Part shown: positions 45,673-54,738 of the stretch, piece by piece
Layout: each line of letters starts with the position of its first letter
How positions within the stretch are numbered: the stretch's first letter is position 1
Source: Ignavibacteriota bacterium
GTDB lineage: Bacteria; Bacteroidota; Ignavibacteria; Kapaibacteriales; UBA2268
DNA: 64,000 bases
Assembly: GCA_019637995.1 (NCBI GenBank)
Contig: JAHBUQ010000001.1
Coordinates: 124,001-188,000, forward strand
Direction of reading: 5' to 3'
The notes under the pieces: model-generated
Seen by the model: only the letters and a program-made list of their open reading frames with translations
Databases searched by the model: none
What the model was told of the DNA's origin: nothing
Program-made: the position numbers and the translations under genes

Positions 45673-46599
45673 CTACTCCAACTTCCCTTCTTTATTGCCA
45701 CGAAATCCATTTAGAAAGTCATTAATCAACATTGCTTTTTTATTCGGAGGTTGAATATGTTTTATACTCAAATCTCCGTAGGCAGTACCAACGATAAATT
45801 TTTTCTTTTCAATTGTATAATTTCCGGCATCCAAAAAATTTGTATCAAGTTTCTCTGAACCAAGTATTTTATGCTGCTCACCATTAATAATTGTCCAAGC
45901 GGTGGGGTGTGGAGATAATCCCCTAATAAAATTGTAAATTTTTTCTGCCGGTAAATCCCAATTAATTATTGTATTTTCTTTGGTTAATTTGGGTGCCGGA
46001 CATGCAAGTGATTCATCTTGAATTTGTGGCATAAAATTCCCTTCAAAAAGCATCTTTATTGTACTTATTGATAAATCCGCAGCCATTGGCATTAACATAT
46101 CGTGAAGTTCTCCTGCTGTCATACTTTCGGTAATTTCGACTTCACTTGTAAGAAGCATTTCACCGGTATCAACTTTGTCTTGCAGAATAAATGATGTAAG
46201 TCCTGTGCGAGTTTCTCCATTCATAACTGCATGATTGATTGGTGCTGCACCACGATATTTTGGCAATAAACTTCCATGAATATTAAAAGAAGCAATTTTT
46301 GGAATTGAGTACAATTCACGTGGTAAAATTCTAAATGCAATAACAACAATTATATCTGGCGAGATTGATTTAATTCTATCAATAAGGGCTTCATCTTTGA
46401 GTTTTTCAGGCTGCATTACTTCTATTCCAAGCTCAAGAGCTTTTTCTTTTACCGGAGAAGGAATTAGTTTAAGTCCTCTGCCTTTTGGTTTGTCAGGTAC
46501 AGTTACTACTGCCGAAATTCCATATTTTGTATGAATTACCTCCAATGCCGGAACTGCAAATTCGGGAGTTCCCATGAATATTATTTTTGGTTTAGTCAT
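45673..46599 (-). CDS. fmt: methionyl-tRNA formyltransferase
   Basis: The 308-residue enzyme formylates initiator Met-tRNA using 10-formyl-THF. It has the IIFMGTPEFA start, the active-site SFNIHGSLLPKYRGAAPI, the Asp motif QDKVDTGEM, and a C-terminal OB-fold domain. It follows dut with a 2-bp gap in a two-gene unit. Confidence 0.95.
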   Translation of the reverse strand: MTKPKIIFMGTPEFAVPALEVIHTKYGISAVVTVPDKPKGRGLKLIPSPVKEKALELGIEVMQPEKLKDEALIDRIKSISPDIIVVIAFRILPRELYSIPKIASFNIHGSLLPKYRGAAPINHAVMNGETRTGLTSFILQDKVDTGEMLLTSEVEITESMTAGELHDMLMPMAADLSISTIKMLFEGNFMPQIQDESLACPAPKLTKENTIINWDLPAEKIYNFIRGLSPHPTAWTIINGEQHKILGSEKLDTNFLDAGNYTIEKKKFIVGTAYGDLSIKHIQPPNKKAMLINDFLNGFRGNKEGKLE

Positions 46600-46601
46600 A
46601 A

Positions 46602-47057
46602 TTATTTCCTCACACCGGAACTGCCAAAGCCGCCCGAAGAGCGTTCTGTATCGCTCAGGGAATCAACTTTCACCCATTCTACACGTTCGTATCTTGCAAC
46701 GACAAGCTGAGCAATTCGGTCACCACGTTTGATTGTGAAATCATTCTGTGAGAAATTCGACAGAATTACACCGATTTCTCCACGGTAGTCGCTATCTATT
46801 GTTCCCGGTGCGTTCAGAGCAAAAATCCCGCTTTTAAGAGCAAGTCCGCTTCGGGAACGAACCTGACATTCAAATCCGGTTGGAAGCTCAATTGCAAGTG
46901 ATGTTGGAACTAATACTGTCCCACCTGATTTGATTTCAATATCATTTTCGATTGCTGCATAAACATCCATACCGGCAGAGCCCTCTGTCATGTATGAAGG
47001 AAGCGGTAAATCATCGAATTTACTATCTAATCTTGTTATTTTTACACTAACTGACAT
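46602..47057 (-). CDS. dut: dUTP diphosphatase
   Basis: The 151-residue trimeric dUTPase shows the five motifs: GSAGMDVYA, RSRSGLALK, PGTIDSDYRGEIGV, GDRIAQLV, and C-terminal RSSGGFGSSG. It removes dUTP and supplies dUMP for thymidylate. It leads the dut-fmt unit. Confidence 0.96.
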   Translation of the reverse strand: MSVSVKITRLDSKFDDLPLPSYMTEGSAGMDVYAAIENDIEIKSGGTVLVPTSLAIELPTGFECQVRSRSGLALKSGIFALNAPGTIDSDYRGEIGVILSNFSQNDFTIKRGDRIAQLVVARYERVEWVKVDSLSDTERSSGGFGSSGVRK

Positions 47058-47221
47058 AATCTTCTTTTTTAATATTTTGAATTATCTGAATATTTAATAA
47101 AACATAATTTTATGAAATTTATTTTTAATTTTATTAAGATATCTAATATGGAGACTTTCAAAAAGCGAAACTTCGCATTTAATCGTTTCTAAAATTTTTC
47201 TAATATGAAAAGATATTCAAT

Positions 47222-47941
47222 TTGAAAAAGTATATTTTTTTTTCGATATTAATTACTTTATTTTTAATTTTTGTTGTATTTTTAAAATATGGCAGGTCTT
47301 ACTATATGCCGGTTTATCAGAAAGTTAAGGGAATGGAAACTGTAGAATCAATCCTCGATAAACTTGAAGGCGATGTCTTTAGTAGACTTAAATTAAATTT
47401 GCAGAATGCCGGTTTCTCCGAATTCCCGAAAGAATTGCTTATAATTGCATTTAAGAAGGAACGTCTGCTGGAAGTTTATGGTTTCAATAATTCGAAACCT
47501 AAACTGATAAAAAAATATCCATTTTTAGGATATAGCGGCAAACTTGGACCCAAGATTAAAGAAGGTGATAAACAAATTCCTGAAGGTATCTACAAAATTG
47601 AGTATCTAAATCCTAACAGTTCATATTATTTGTCATTAAAAATTAATTATCCGAATGAATTTGATGTATCCAAGTCTCAATTTGATGATATCAAGAATAT
47701 GGGTGGAGATATTTTTATTCATGGCAAATCTCATACAATAGGTTGTATTCCGGTTGGAGACGATGCGATTGAGGAGATTTTTGTTATGGTTCAAAAAGCA
47801 TTTGATAAAGATGTAAAAGTAATTATCAGCCCTCAGGATTTAAGAACAAATAAGATTTATCCTGATATTCGTTCAATTGATTGGGAATCAGAATTATATG
47901 ATAAAATTAAAACTGAACTTAATTTGTATTTTAACAATTAG
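47222..47941 (+). CDS. YafK-like L,D-transpeptidase-fold protein
   Basis: The 239-residue protein starts with TTG; the only nearby upstream ATG runs straight to a stop. It has one N-terminal membrane helix (about 4-22) and a YkuD-type catalytic domain with the His167 - His171 - Cys175 motif IHGKSHTIGCIPVGD. YafK-type members act on peptidoglycan crosslinks, in Escherichia coli releasing a bound lipoprotein. It is expected in the periplasm. Confidence 0.85.
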   Translation: MKKYIFFSILITLFLIFVVFLKYGRSYYMPVYQKVKGMETVESILDKLEGDVFSRLKLNLQNAGFSEFPKELLIIAFKKERLLEVYGFNNSKPKLIKKYPFLGYSGKLGPKIKEGDKQIPEGIYKIEYLNPNSSYYLSLKINYPNEFDVSKSQFDDIKNMGGDIFIHGKSHTIGCIPVGDDAIEEIFVMVQKAFDKDVKVIISPQDLRTNKIYPDIRSIDWESELYDKIKTELNLYFNN

Positions 47942-47987
47942 TAAGTCAAAAAAATAGACATTTTATAATCAAATAATTGGGATAATA

Positions 47988-48647
47988 GTGCTAAAAAAAG
48001 TTGAAAATATAACAGATTATGAAAAATATTTTGCTCTCTCCAGACCTGAGATGCTTGAATACCTGCCTGATGTCGCAGAGAGAATTCTTGAAGTCGGTTG
48101 CGGTGAGGGATATTTTGGCAATGCTGTAAAAAGTAATTTTGATTGCGATTATTGGGGTGTTGAGCCATTTCCAGAAGCCGCTGAAAAGGCAAAAGGCAAG
48201 CTTGATAAAGTATTTAATTCCGGTTTTGATGAGGCTTACAGCCATTTACCAAAAGATTATTTTAATTGTGTAATTTTTAATGATGTACTCGAGCATATCG
48301 CCAATCCATTTGATACACTCGAAAAATTGCATAGAATTTTACCGAAAGGTGCTAAAATTGTAAGCTCAATCCCAAATGTCAGATATGCTCTGAATCTCTA
48401 TGAACTCTTGTTTAAAAGAGATTGGGAATACAAGCATGAAGGGGGGATTCTTGATTTCACTCATCTGCGATTTTTTACAAAAAAAAGCATACATCGTATG
48501 TTTGAAAATTCAGGTTACAGAATATTAAGAATAAATGGTATAAATCCGATTCCAAATTATAAATTTATACCATTCAATATAATGACTTTAGGTTTATTCA
48601 GTGATAGCAAGTATCTGCAATATGCTGTAGTTGCCGAGAAAAAATAG
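47988..48647 (+). CDS. class I SAM-dependent methyltransferase
   Basis: The 219-residue protein has the SAM-binding motif ILEVGCGEGYFG, the acidic turn in WGVEPF, and the motif FNDVLEHIANP, followed by the LPKGAKIVSSIPNVRY strand. It resembles ubiG-like or cell-surface glycan methyltransferases; substrate is unknown. The start is GTG, 47 bp after the transpeptidase gene. Confidence 0.87.
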   Translation: MLKKVENITDYEKYFALSRPEMLEYLPDVAERILEVGCGEGYFGNAVKSNFDCDYWGVEPFPEAAEKAKGKLDKVFNSGFDEAYSHLPKDYFNCVIFNDVLEHIANPFDTLEKLHRILPKGAKIVSSIPNVRYALNLYELLFKRDWEYKHEGGILDFTHLRFFTKKSIHRMFENSGYRILRINGINPIPNYKFIPFNIMTLGLFSDSKYLQYAVVAEKK

Positions 48648-48671
48648 AAAATCTGTTAATTAGATTCAACC

Positions 48672-51518
48672 TTATCCGAATCTTCTCAAATTATATGTAA
48701 TGGTAAGCATAAAATATCTTTGCAGAACTTGTGTTCTCAAATCTTCGAGATAAATTTCCGTAACATTACGTGTAATGCTGTTATTCTGACCTAAAATGTC
48801 ATAGACGCTGAGCCTCAGCTCTGCGGCATTGTTTTCAAGGAATTTGAAGCCAATTGAAGCATTCCAAAGTATAAATTCCTGATCAAATTCTTGCTCTAAG
48901 CCTTTATACAGGTTATGAAATAACTCTGTATTCAGAACTAATTTACCCCATAAAATCCAATTTACACTTCCATTTGCAACATGAATGAAATAATTGTTGT
49001 TCTGTTCCGGAAGTAAGCTATTTTCGACGATTGTATAATTACCACTGTATGATAGTGTAAAGTCAAAGTTTTGGCTGATATTGCTTGATAAAACTACGCC
49101 ACTGTTTATTGAAAAATTGTTTGCTTCATTGAGCCTGTCGTTAATCAATCCGGGAGTTTTTGAATAAACTACTCCACTTCGAATATTGAAATTGCTTTTT
49201 AAAAAAGGTACAGGTCTTCCAAATGCTGCGAAAAGACGTCCGTTTACATATCCGTCAAGATTTACAGGTCTTGAAAGCTGAGAACCCGCGAAAAGAGGTA
49301 TATTATCAATTACGGTATCTCGCCTCGCAGTTAAAAGTGAATTTGCTATGTAATCATTTGTAAATCTGAGCATACCAAATGCAAAAAGAAATGAAGACGA
49401 CCTGAAATCAGATGTACCGAATCGTGTCATTATTGTATGTGTATAATTTTGTTTCAAATCCTGATTTCCGGCTCTTAGAAGCACAGGATTACTATTATCC
49501 ACAACATTTTGAAGCTGTGATAAAGATGGCGCACTTGTGGAAGTTCTGTAGTTAAATCTGATATTTGTAGTTTTTGATAAATTATGCTGAATTCTTAAAT
49601 TTGGCAAAAAGTCACCAAAAGTGAAATTCGTTTCAGCATCAAAAGGAAAAACCTGCCTGCCCTGTAAATCTGCTGCCTGATAGTCCATCCCAAGCGTGAT
49701 ATTGGTTTTATCCTTATTATACATCATACTTAAGCCACCTCGTTGCTGAAAATAGATATTTTCAAAATTGTTTGTAAGCATTGTATCCAGAAATCTAAAG
49801 TTTTCCTCGCCGGGCTGCAAATTGTAAACTTCTTTGTCGGAGTTACTTACAGTATATGAGGGGTTGTATGAAAATTGCAGTAATGTGAATTCTGTAATAG
49901 GCTCTGTATAGTTAAGCTCTGAATTCAATCTGTAACCATCACCCAAAATATCTCCATCCTGATTAAACTCAAACTGATTTACTGCCGTAACATCAAAAAT
50001 TGTGTTATTTGATAATAAGTATGTATTCCCTGAATTTTTGTTGACGTTATTCGAAAGTTGCATCGAAAATGTTCTGCCTTTTTTAGCAAATTTATACCTG
50101 TACAGCAAAGAGTTATCAATTGAAAAAGCTTGAAGGTCTGATTGATAGTCATTTTCAGTGCGATTAACATCAACTGAATTAAACGATGTTATACCATCCA
50201 CATTACTGTTATAATCATTAGCCTGGAAATTTATTCTTGGTGTGAACAATATTGAATGAGATGAGTCAATTTGGTAATCAAATCTGGCGTTAAGTCTATG
50301 ATTGAAATTATCAGTAAATGCAGCATTCGTTTCATTGTACATTTGCTCTGCATCAGGGTCAACAAAGAAATTTCTGGCTACTAAGCTTACATTATCATTA
50401 TTACTTAAATTGAAAAAATAACTCCCAGTAAATGTCATTCCTTCAGACCATCTGTCAGAATAATTCAATCCGATTGAGTTTGTGGTCGAAATACCGTTTT
50501 GCTGACCTGTCAAAAAGTCAGCAGCAGAGCCCATACCACGTGCTGAGCCTCCTCCTCTTCCAGGTCCGCGTGCCCCTGCAAAACTTGGCCTGTTTGGAGC
50601 TGAAGCGCCTGTAGCACTAAGGACGTCTGAAACTGCAAAGTTTTGTTGATTTATATTATTAGTTAATCCGATAACAGAGAGTCGCATATCACCTTGGAAA
50701 TAATTGACATTGCCACCACCCCAATATCTGTCGTCAGTACCATATCCCGCATAAAGTTTACCGAAATTGCCTCTGCCTTTGTCAGACTTTGTAATAATAT
50801 TTAAGGTTTTTTGAGAATTGCCATCATCGAATCCGGTAAACTGCGCCTGATCGCTTGCCTGGTCAAAAACTTGGATTTTATCTATAATTTCAGCTGGCAG
50901 GCTTTTAATTGCAACTGTTGGGTCGTCACCAAAAAATTCTTTGCCGTCAATTAGTACTTTTCGAATATTTTCGCCCTGAGCCTGGACTGTACCGTCACGC
51001 TCAACAGTTACTCCCGGCATTTTCTTGAGTAAGTCTTCTGTCGTTGCATCCGGATTAACTTTAAAGGCATCGGCATTATATATTGTAGTATCCTCACGTT
51101 GCTCTTGACGAACGATTTCACCTTCAACAGTAATTTCACCAAGTCTGACATCACCGGGCTTTAGTTTTAGTGTACCAATATCATTATTATCAGGACTTAA
51201 ATTTATGCTTTTAATATATCTTTCAAACCCTACAAATGAAACTTCGACTCTGTGTTCGCCACGTCTCAGACCGTCAATTGAAAATTTTCCGTCACGATCA
51301 GTAATGGCACCCTTTTTACTTGTTGAATCCCGAAGCCAAACCGCTTGCACAGAAGCACCTCTTAAGGCTTTTCCGGCATCATCAGTGACTTTGCCTCTTA
51401 GTGACAATCCTCCGCCTCCGCCTTCTCTGCCTGACTGAGCATTTAGAATGATACTGCTGTTGAATAAAAATATTAAGACTGTTATTAATTTTATATTAAC
51501 TATAAATGACTTTTTCAT
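48672..51518 (-). CDS. large TonB-dependent-type outer membrane protein
   Basis: The 948-residue protein (from the Met before KKSFIVNIK) has a signal peptide, a Gly-rich spacer, a carboxypeptidase-regulatory-like domain (about 40-125: LRGKVTDDAGKALRGASV), a plug-like domain (about 130-260: MPGVTVERDGTVQAQGENIRK and KVLIDGKEFFGDDP), and a long beta-barrel. This is the outer membrane beta-barrel family common in Bacteroidota, often of unknown cargo. No SusD-like partner is adjacent, which argues against a glycan-uptake locus. Confidence 0.88.
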   Translation of the reverse strand: MKKSFIVNIKLITVLIFLFNSSIILNAQSGREGGGGGLSLRGKVTDDAGKALRGASVQAVWLRDSTSKKGAITDRDGKFSIDGLRRGEHRVEVSFVGFERYIKSINLSPDNNDIGTLKLKPGDVRLGEITVEGEIVRQEQREDTTIYNADAFKVNPDATTEDLLKKMPGVTVERDGTVQAQGENIRKVLIDGKEFFGDDPTVAIKSLPAEIIDKIQVFDQASDQAQFTGFDDGNSQKTLNIITKSDKGRGNFGKLYAGYGTDDRYWGGGNVNYFQGDMRLSVIGLTNNINQQNFAVSDVLSATGASAPNRPSFAGARGPGRGGGSARGMGSAADFLTGQQNGISTTNSIGLNYSDRWSEGMTFTGSYFFNLSNNDNVSLVARNFFVDPDAEQMYNETNAAFTDNFNHRLNARFDYQIDSSHSILFTPRINFQANDYNSNVDGITSFNSVDVNRTENDYQSDLQAFSIDNSLLYRYKFAKKGRTFSMQLSNNVNKNSGNTYLLSNNTIFDVTAVNQFEFNQDGDILGDGYRLNSELNYTEPITEFTLLQFSYNPSYTVSNSDKEVYNLQPGEENFRFLDTMLTNNFENIYFQQRGGLSMMYNKDKTNITLGMDYQAADLQGRQVFPFDAETNFTFGDFLPNLRIQHNLSKTTNIRFNYRTSTSAPSLSQLQNVVDNSNPVLLRAGNQDLKQNYTHTIMTRFGTSDFRSSSFLFAFGMLRFTNDYIANSLLTARRDTVIDNIPLFAGSQLSRPVNLDGYVNGRLFAAFGRPVPFLKSNFNIRSGVVYSKTPGLINDRLNEANNFSINSGVVLSSNISQNFDFTLSYSGNYTIVENSLLPEQNNNYFIHVANGSVNWILWGKLVLNTELFHNLYKGLEQEFDQEFILWNASIGFKFLENNAAELRLSVYDILGQNNSITRNVTEIYLEDLRTQVLQRYFMLTITYNLRRFG

Positions 51519-51639
51519 GGAAATATTTTTAATTTGTAATGCAAAACTATAATTAGACACCGGAAATCGTAAAAAAGTTTATTCTAATTTAAAAATCATT
51601 CTCAGAATTAATTGCGAGAGTGGAGCTTGCTCCATTGTC

Positions 51640-51700
51640 GAGAAGCTTGTGAAGATGTAACTATGTTAAATGTTATTGTGTTGAATGTGAAAAAGAGTTA
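51640..51700 (+). pseudogene. 61-bp relic of a T9SS sorting tail and its 3' flank
   Basis: By eye, 56 of 61 bases match 54512-54572, the end of the first YCF48-like T9SS gene plus the start of its orphan fragment. It encodes the end of a sorting tail (EKLVKM stop) and then MLNVIVLNVKKS followed by a stop. It is a remnant, not a working gene. Confidence 0.8.
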
Positions 51701-51739
51701 GTTGTGCCACAATTTTGAAGTGTGGTACAACTTTTTTTT
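51701..51739 (+). terminator. Rho-independent terminator
   Basis: An 11-bp stem (51701-51711 with 51721-51731, one G-U pair) has a 9-nt loop and an 8-base T-tract. It stands behind the 61-bp relic, where the ancestral gene presumably ended. Confidence 0.88.
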
Positions 51740-51781
51740 AATTAATCCGCGATTCTGACGGAAATTGGTATTGTAGAGAAA

Positions 51782-51812
51782 TTTGTGAAAATTTAATCAC
51801 TATATAATTTTG
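51782..51812 (+). promoter_or_regulatory. predicted promoter of the HEPN-MNT pair
   Basis: TTTG (51782-51785) and TAATTTTG (51805-51812), spaced by 19 bp, fit the Bacteroidota-type consensus. The leader to ATG 51869 is about 50 nt. Confidence 0.6.
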
Positions 51813-51868
51813 AAAACTCCCACAAAAATAATTCTATCAAATAAATTATATTTATTAACGTAAATCTA

Positions 51869-52273
51869 ATGATTATGAACATAGAAGAAAAAATTAAATA
51901 TTGGTCTGAACTCGCTGACGATGACTTAATTACAGCCGAGATTATTCTTAATTCAAAAAGGTATCTTCATTTCGGCTTTCTATGTCATTTGATAGCTGAG
52001 AGGTATATCAAAGCATACTATTGGAAAAATCTTTTAGCAGAACCGCCTTATACACATAATTTGCTTGTACTTTCATCGAAATCCGGTTTAAATGAAGTCA
52101 TCCCTGAAAATTTTAAACAATTATTGTTTAAGTTAATGCCGCTGAATATTCAAGCCAGATACCCAACAAGCAAGGATAAGATTTATCAGTTACTTACTTA
52201 TGATTATTGCACATTATTATTATCTGAAATTAAGGAATTTAGTGTATGGATAAAGAACTTCTTGACAAGTTAA
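51869..52273 (+). CDS. HEPN-domain protein of a HEPN-MNT pair
   Basis: The 134-residue protein is helical with the HEPN pattern of COG2250-type members: SELADDDLITAEIIL, FLCHLIAERYIKAYY, PPYTHNLLVL and ARYP near residue 100. In HEPN-MNT modules this is the putative toxin. The classical Rx4-6H ribonuclease motif is not evident here, so RNase activity is unsure. It overlaps the MNT gene by 28 bp. Confidence 0.85.
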   Translation: MIMNIEEKIKYWSELADDDLITAEIILNSKRYLHFGFLCHLIAERYIKAYYWKNLLAEPPYTHNLLVLSSKSGLNEVIPENFKQLLFKLMPLNIQARYPTSKDKIYQLLTYDYCTLLLSEIKEFSVWIKNFLTS

Positions 52274-52545
52274 GATTACTTAAATCCGAAGCATCGAAGT
52301 ATTTTGATTTTCAGCAGGTATTTCTTTTTGGCTCTTATGCAAAAGCTGAAAATAATAAATCAAGTGATATTGATGTAGCGTTTATTGTTGATGATATTAG
52401 CGATGATTTTTGGAATTTATCCGCAAAATTATTTGAAATTGTGGATAAGATTGACAACAGAATAGAACCATTGATATTATCAAAATTTTCAGATAATAGT
52501 GGCTTCACTGAAAATGTGATAAAAAATGGTATTCTTATAAATTAG
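52246..52545 (+). CDS. MNT-type nucleotidyltransferase, partner of HEPN protein
   Basis: The 99-residue minimal nucleotidyltransferase has the core FLFGSYAKAENNKSSDIDV, i.e. GS-x10-DxD, which binds metal and nucleotide. In characterised pairs the MNT protein modifies its HEPN partner (for example by AMPylation) and neutralises it. Gene order here is HEPN first, MNT second, with a 28-bp overlap. Confidence 0.88.
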   Translation: MDKELLDKLRLLKSEASKYFDFQQVFLFGSYAKAENNKSSDIDVAFIVDDISDDFWNLSAKLFEIVDKIDNRIEPLILSKFSDNSGFTENVIKNGILIN

Positions 52546-52648
52546 ATTCAGTGTTAATAATTTACAAACCGGACTATATATTATACAAATAACTCACTTA
52601 GGTCAGGTATTAAAAACAGATAAAATTATAATTGTGAAGTAAAATACT

Positions 52649-54532
52649 ATGAAAAAGTATATAATTCTAATATTCTTTTTGGCATATCCTTTGTTTAGCC
52701 AAAACATTTGGGAAATGACAAGCGATGCCAAGGCAGTTCCTAAAAAGTTAGAATGTCCGGACAGTAATAATTGTTTTATTACAGTACAATTTGGTGAAAA
52801 CTGGACAAATTATCAAGCTATTTATAAATCTGAAGACCAAGGTAAAAACTGGTATTTATTAAGTAAATTTGAGAATAATTTATACAGTTCAGATATGAGC
52901 TGTCCAGACAGTTCAAGTATATTCTTATCTTATAATTATACTGATACGATATTAAAATCAACAAATTCAGGACAGGATTTTGAGTTAATTAATCTAAATT
53001 TAAGAAGTAGGATAGGTATTGAATATGTTTCGATGTATAATAAAGATGTTGGGGTACTAACAAATACTTTCATACTTATTACTAAAGACGGATGGGAGTC
53101 ATTTAAGGAATTTAGATTGGATACTTCTTATGGTAAAATTATGTCATATAGAAATCCTGTTATGCTGAATGACTCAATTCTATTTGTTACAACCGGAACA
53201 AATAATAAGATACATGTTTTAAAATTAAATATAAATTCTATTGAATATGAATTAAATAAAGTTAATGATTTTTCATTTTCCAATTCAAATCTTTTCAATG
53301 TAAACGATAATCTACTTTTTATTAGTGGAAAAAGTAATACAATAAGTGGTGGTTCAGGACATGATGCGATATATAAAAGCACGGACGGAGGCAAGAACTG
53401 GCGTCGTGTACTTGATTTGTATAATGACAGAAAATTTAACGATACCCTAAGAAATCCATTTGGTTTGCAGCAAATTGCATTTAAAGACAGTCTGACAGGA
53501 ATAGCAGTAGGTCAGTTCGGTACGATTGTTTATACTTACGATGGTGGCGAGTCATGGATTTATGAAAGTGTAAACCCACCAGGAATAAGAACCCCAGCAA
53601 CCATGATGGTACGATATGCCGGTACGGTACCAATAATAGCAACTTTTTTTGGACATTTATTCCGCATGGTAGAAGATAATTTAGCACCCGCACCTGAAGA
53701 TACTCTAATTATAAGCGGCAGAGTTTGGGAAGGAGACAAAGGTCAGCCGAATATACCAGTAGTCATAGGGTATCGTGTTACAATGACCGATGCAGATGGT
53801 TATTATAAATTTACCCGCCTTAAACAAGGTTCATACACAGTAAAAGCAATGAACAAATATTTTGATGGTCCTAATGAAATGTATTACTACAAACCATTTG
53901 ATTATGCGCCTTTGCAATACGAAATAGACCTTTCAAGTGATACAAGTGGATTTGATTTTAATGCAACTGACTTACGCACATACCATACTATAAGCGGCTA
54001 TGTAGTTGATACAGACGGCAAAGGTATGGCAGATATTGATGTCAGATTTGCCCGGTCAGTACTAACCCCTGACGGTTTAGGTCTTGCAGACACAACAACA
54101 AAAACCGACATATCAGGCAAATTTGAATTCCTGAATATAGAATCTTATAAAACCTGGGACATCACCCCTGTAGATGATAATTTCAAGTTTTCACCATTAA
54201 AGCATACAGTCCGGCTTATAAGTAACGATTCAACCGATTTGAAATTTACGGGTACACCAACTACCAGCGTTTGGGAGAGTTGTAAGGATAGTCGAATTGT
54301 AGTAAGCCCCAACCCCGCAAGTGATTTTATTACAATTTCTATCCCTGAAATCAACCATAGGGTTAACCCTATGGTTGATAAAGTGCAGATATTCGATATG
54401 CTTGGATTAGAGGTTTTATCTGTAGGGATAGGGCTTGACCTGTCCACACAGAAAATTGATGTATCTCACCTGCCGACGGGAGTGTATTTCATCCGTATTG
54501 GCAATAAGGTTGAGAAGTTTGTGAAGATGTAA
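52649..54532 (+). CDS. T9SS-exported YCF48/sortilin-like protein, copy 1
   Basis: The 627-residue protein has a signal peptide, an N-terminal propeller of BNR/YCF48-like repeats (IYKSEDQGKNW, IYKSTDGGKNWRRV, GQFGTIVYTYDGGESW; about 20-340), two carboxypeptidase-regulatory-like domains (about 350-430 and 450-525), and a type A T9SS tail (VVSPNPASDFITISI, VQIFDMLGLEVLS, GVYFIRIGN, KFVKM). It should be secreted and surface-anchored. It is a tandem paralogue of 54739-56601, and its 3' third is nearly identical to that gene. Confidence 0.88.
   Translation: MKKYIILIFFLAYPLFSQNIWEMTSDAKAVPKKLECPDSNNCFITVQFGENWTNYQAIYKSEDQGKNWYLLSKFENNLYSSDMSCPDSSSIFLSYNYTDTILKSTNSGQDFELINLNLRSRIGIEYVSMYNKDVGVLTNTFILITKDGWESFKEFRLDTSYGKIMSYRNPVMLNDSILFVTTGTNNKIHVLKLNINSIEYELNKVNDFSFSNSNLFNVNDNLLFISGKSNTISGGSGHDAIYKSTDGGKNWRRVLDLYNDRKFNDTLRNPFGLQQIAFKDSLTGIAVGQFGTIVYTYDGGESWIYESVNPPGIRTPATMMVRYAGTVPIIATFFGHLFRMVEDNLAPAPEDTLIISGRVWEGDKGQPNIPVVIGYRVTMTDADGYYKFTRLKQGSYTVKAMNKYFDGPNEMYYYKPFDYAPLQYEIDLSSDTSGFDFNATDLRTYHTISGYVVDTDGKGMADIDVRFARSVLTPDGLGLADTTTKTDISGKFEFLNIESYKTWDITPVDDNFKFSPLKHTVRLISNDSTDLKFTGTPTTSVWESCKDSRIVVSPNPASDFITISIPEINHRVNPMVDKVQIFDMLGLEVLSVGIGLDLSTQKIDVSHLPTGVYFIRIGNKVEKFVKM
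53972..54489 (+). repeat. near-identical tract, copy 1 (with 56041-56558)
   Basis: Bases 53972-54387 appear identical to 56041-56456 (416 bp, offset 2069). The first mismatch is at 54388, and the sequences stay very similar to about 54489. Outside the tract the paralogues differ clearly, so this looks like recent gene conversion. Confidence 0.85.
54350..54379. repeat. 30-bp perfect palindrome inside coding sequence, copy 1
   Basis: The 30-bp sequence is a perfect inverted repeat with no spacer, centred on GGTTAACC. It encodes the segment INHRVNPMVD in front of the QIFDMLG strand of the sorting tail. The same palindrome recurs at 56419-56448. Confidence 0.88.
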
Positions 54533-54534
54533 CT

Positions 54535-54723
54535 ATGTTGAATGTTATTGAGTTGAAAGTTAAAAAGAGTTATCAGTTGTTATTTGAGCAGGATTTCAAT
54601 GTCAGGAAAGGTATTAATGACCTGATTCTTAATCTAAATGAATTTAAAACAGGTATGTATCTGATTCGTTATTCATCAGGTGGTTCATATCAGAGTGTTG
54701 ATAAATTAATTATTGTTAAATAA
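54535..54723 (+). pseudogene. orphan T9SS tail fragment
   Basis: This 62-codon frame starts 2 bp after the stop of copy 1, in another frame. It encodes what looks like the second half of a T9SS sorting domain (LILNLNEFKTGMYLIRYSSGG, ending VDKLIIVK). It has no signal peptide and no first half. I read it as the old tail of the gene, displaced when a new tail with its stop codon was copied in. Confidence 0.65.
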
Positions 54724-54738
54724 ACAAGTTTTATTGAA

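Larger units (their letters stand above)
51519..51868. other. intergenic region with relic sequence and terminator
   Basis: The 350-bp gap contains a 61-bp relic of a T9SS tail (51640-51700), a terminator (51701-51739) and the promoter of the HEPN gene (51782-51812). I see no intact gene. Confidence 0.7.

Noticed and set aside
54145..54447. 100-codon minus-strand frame inside copy 1, with an identical one at 56214-56516
   Set aside because: It lies antisense within a clear coding region and is duplicated only because that region is. It has no start signal or homology of its own.
51640..54572. 61-bp direct repeats as attachment sites of a mobile element carrying HEPN-MNT
   Set aside because: No integrase or transposase lies between them, and the repeat is part of a coding tail. 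A relic of gene duplication explains it better.
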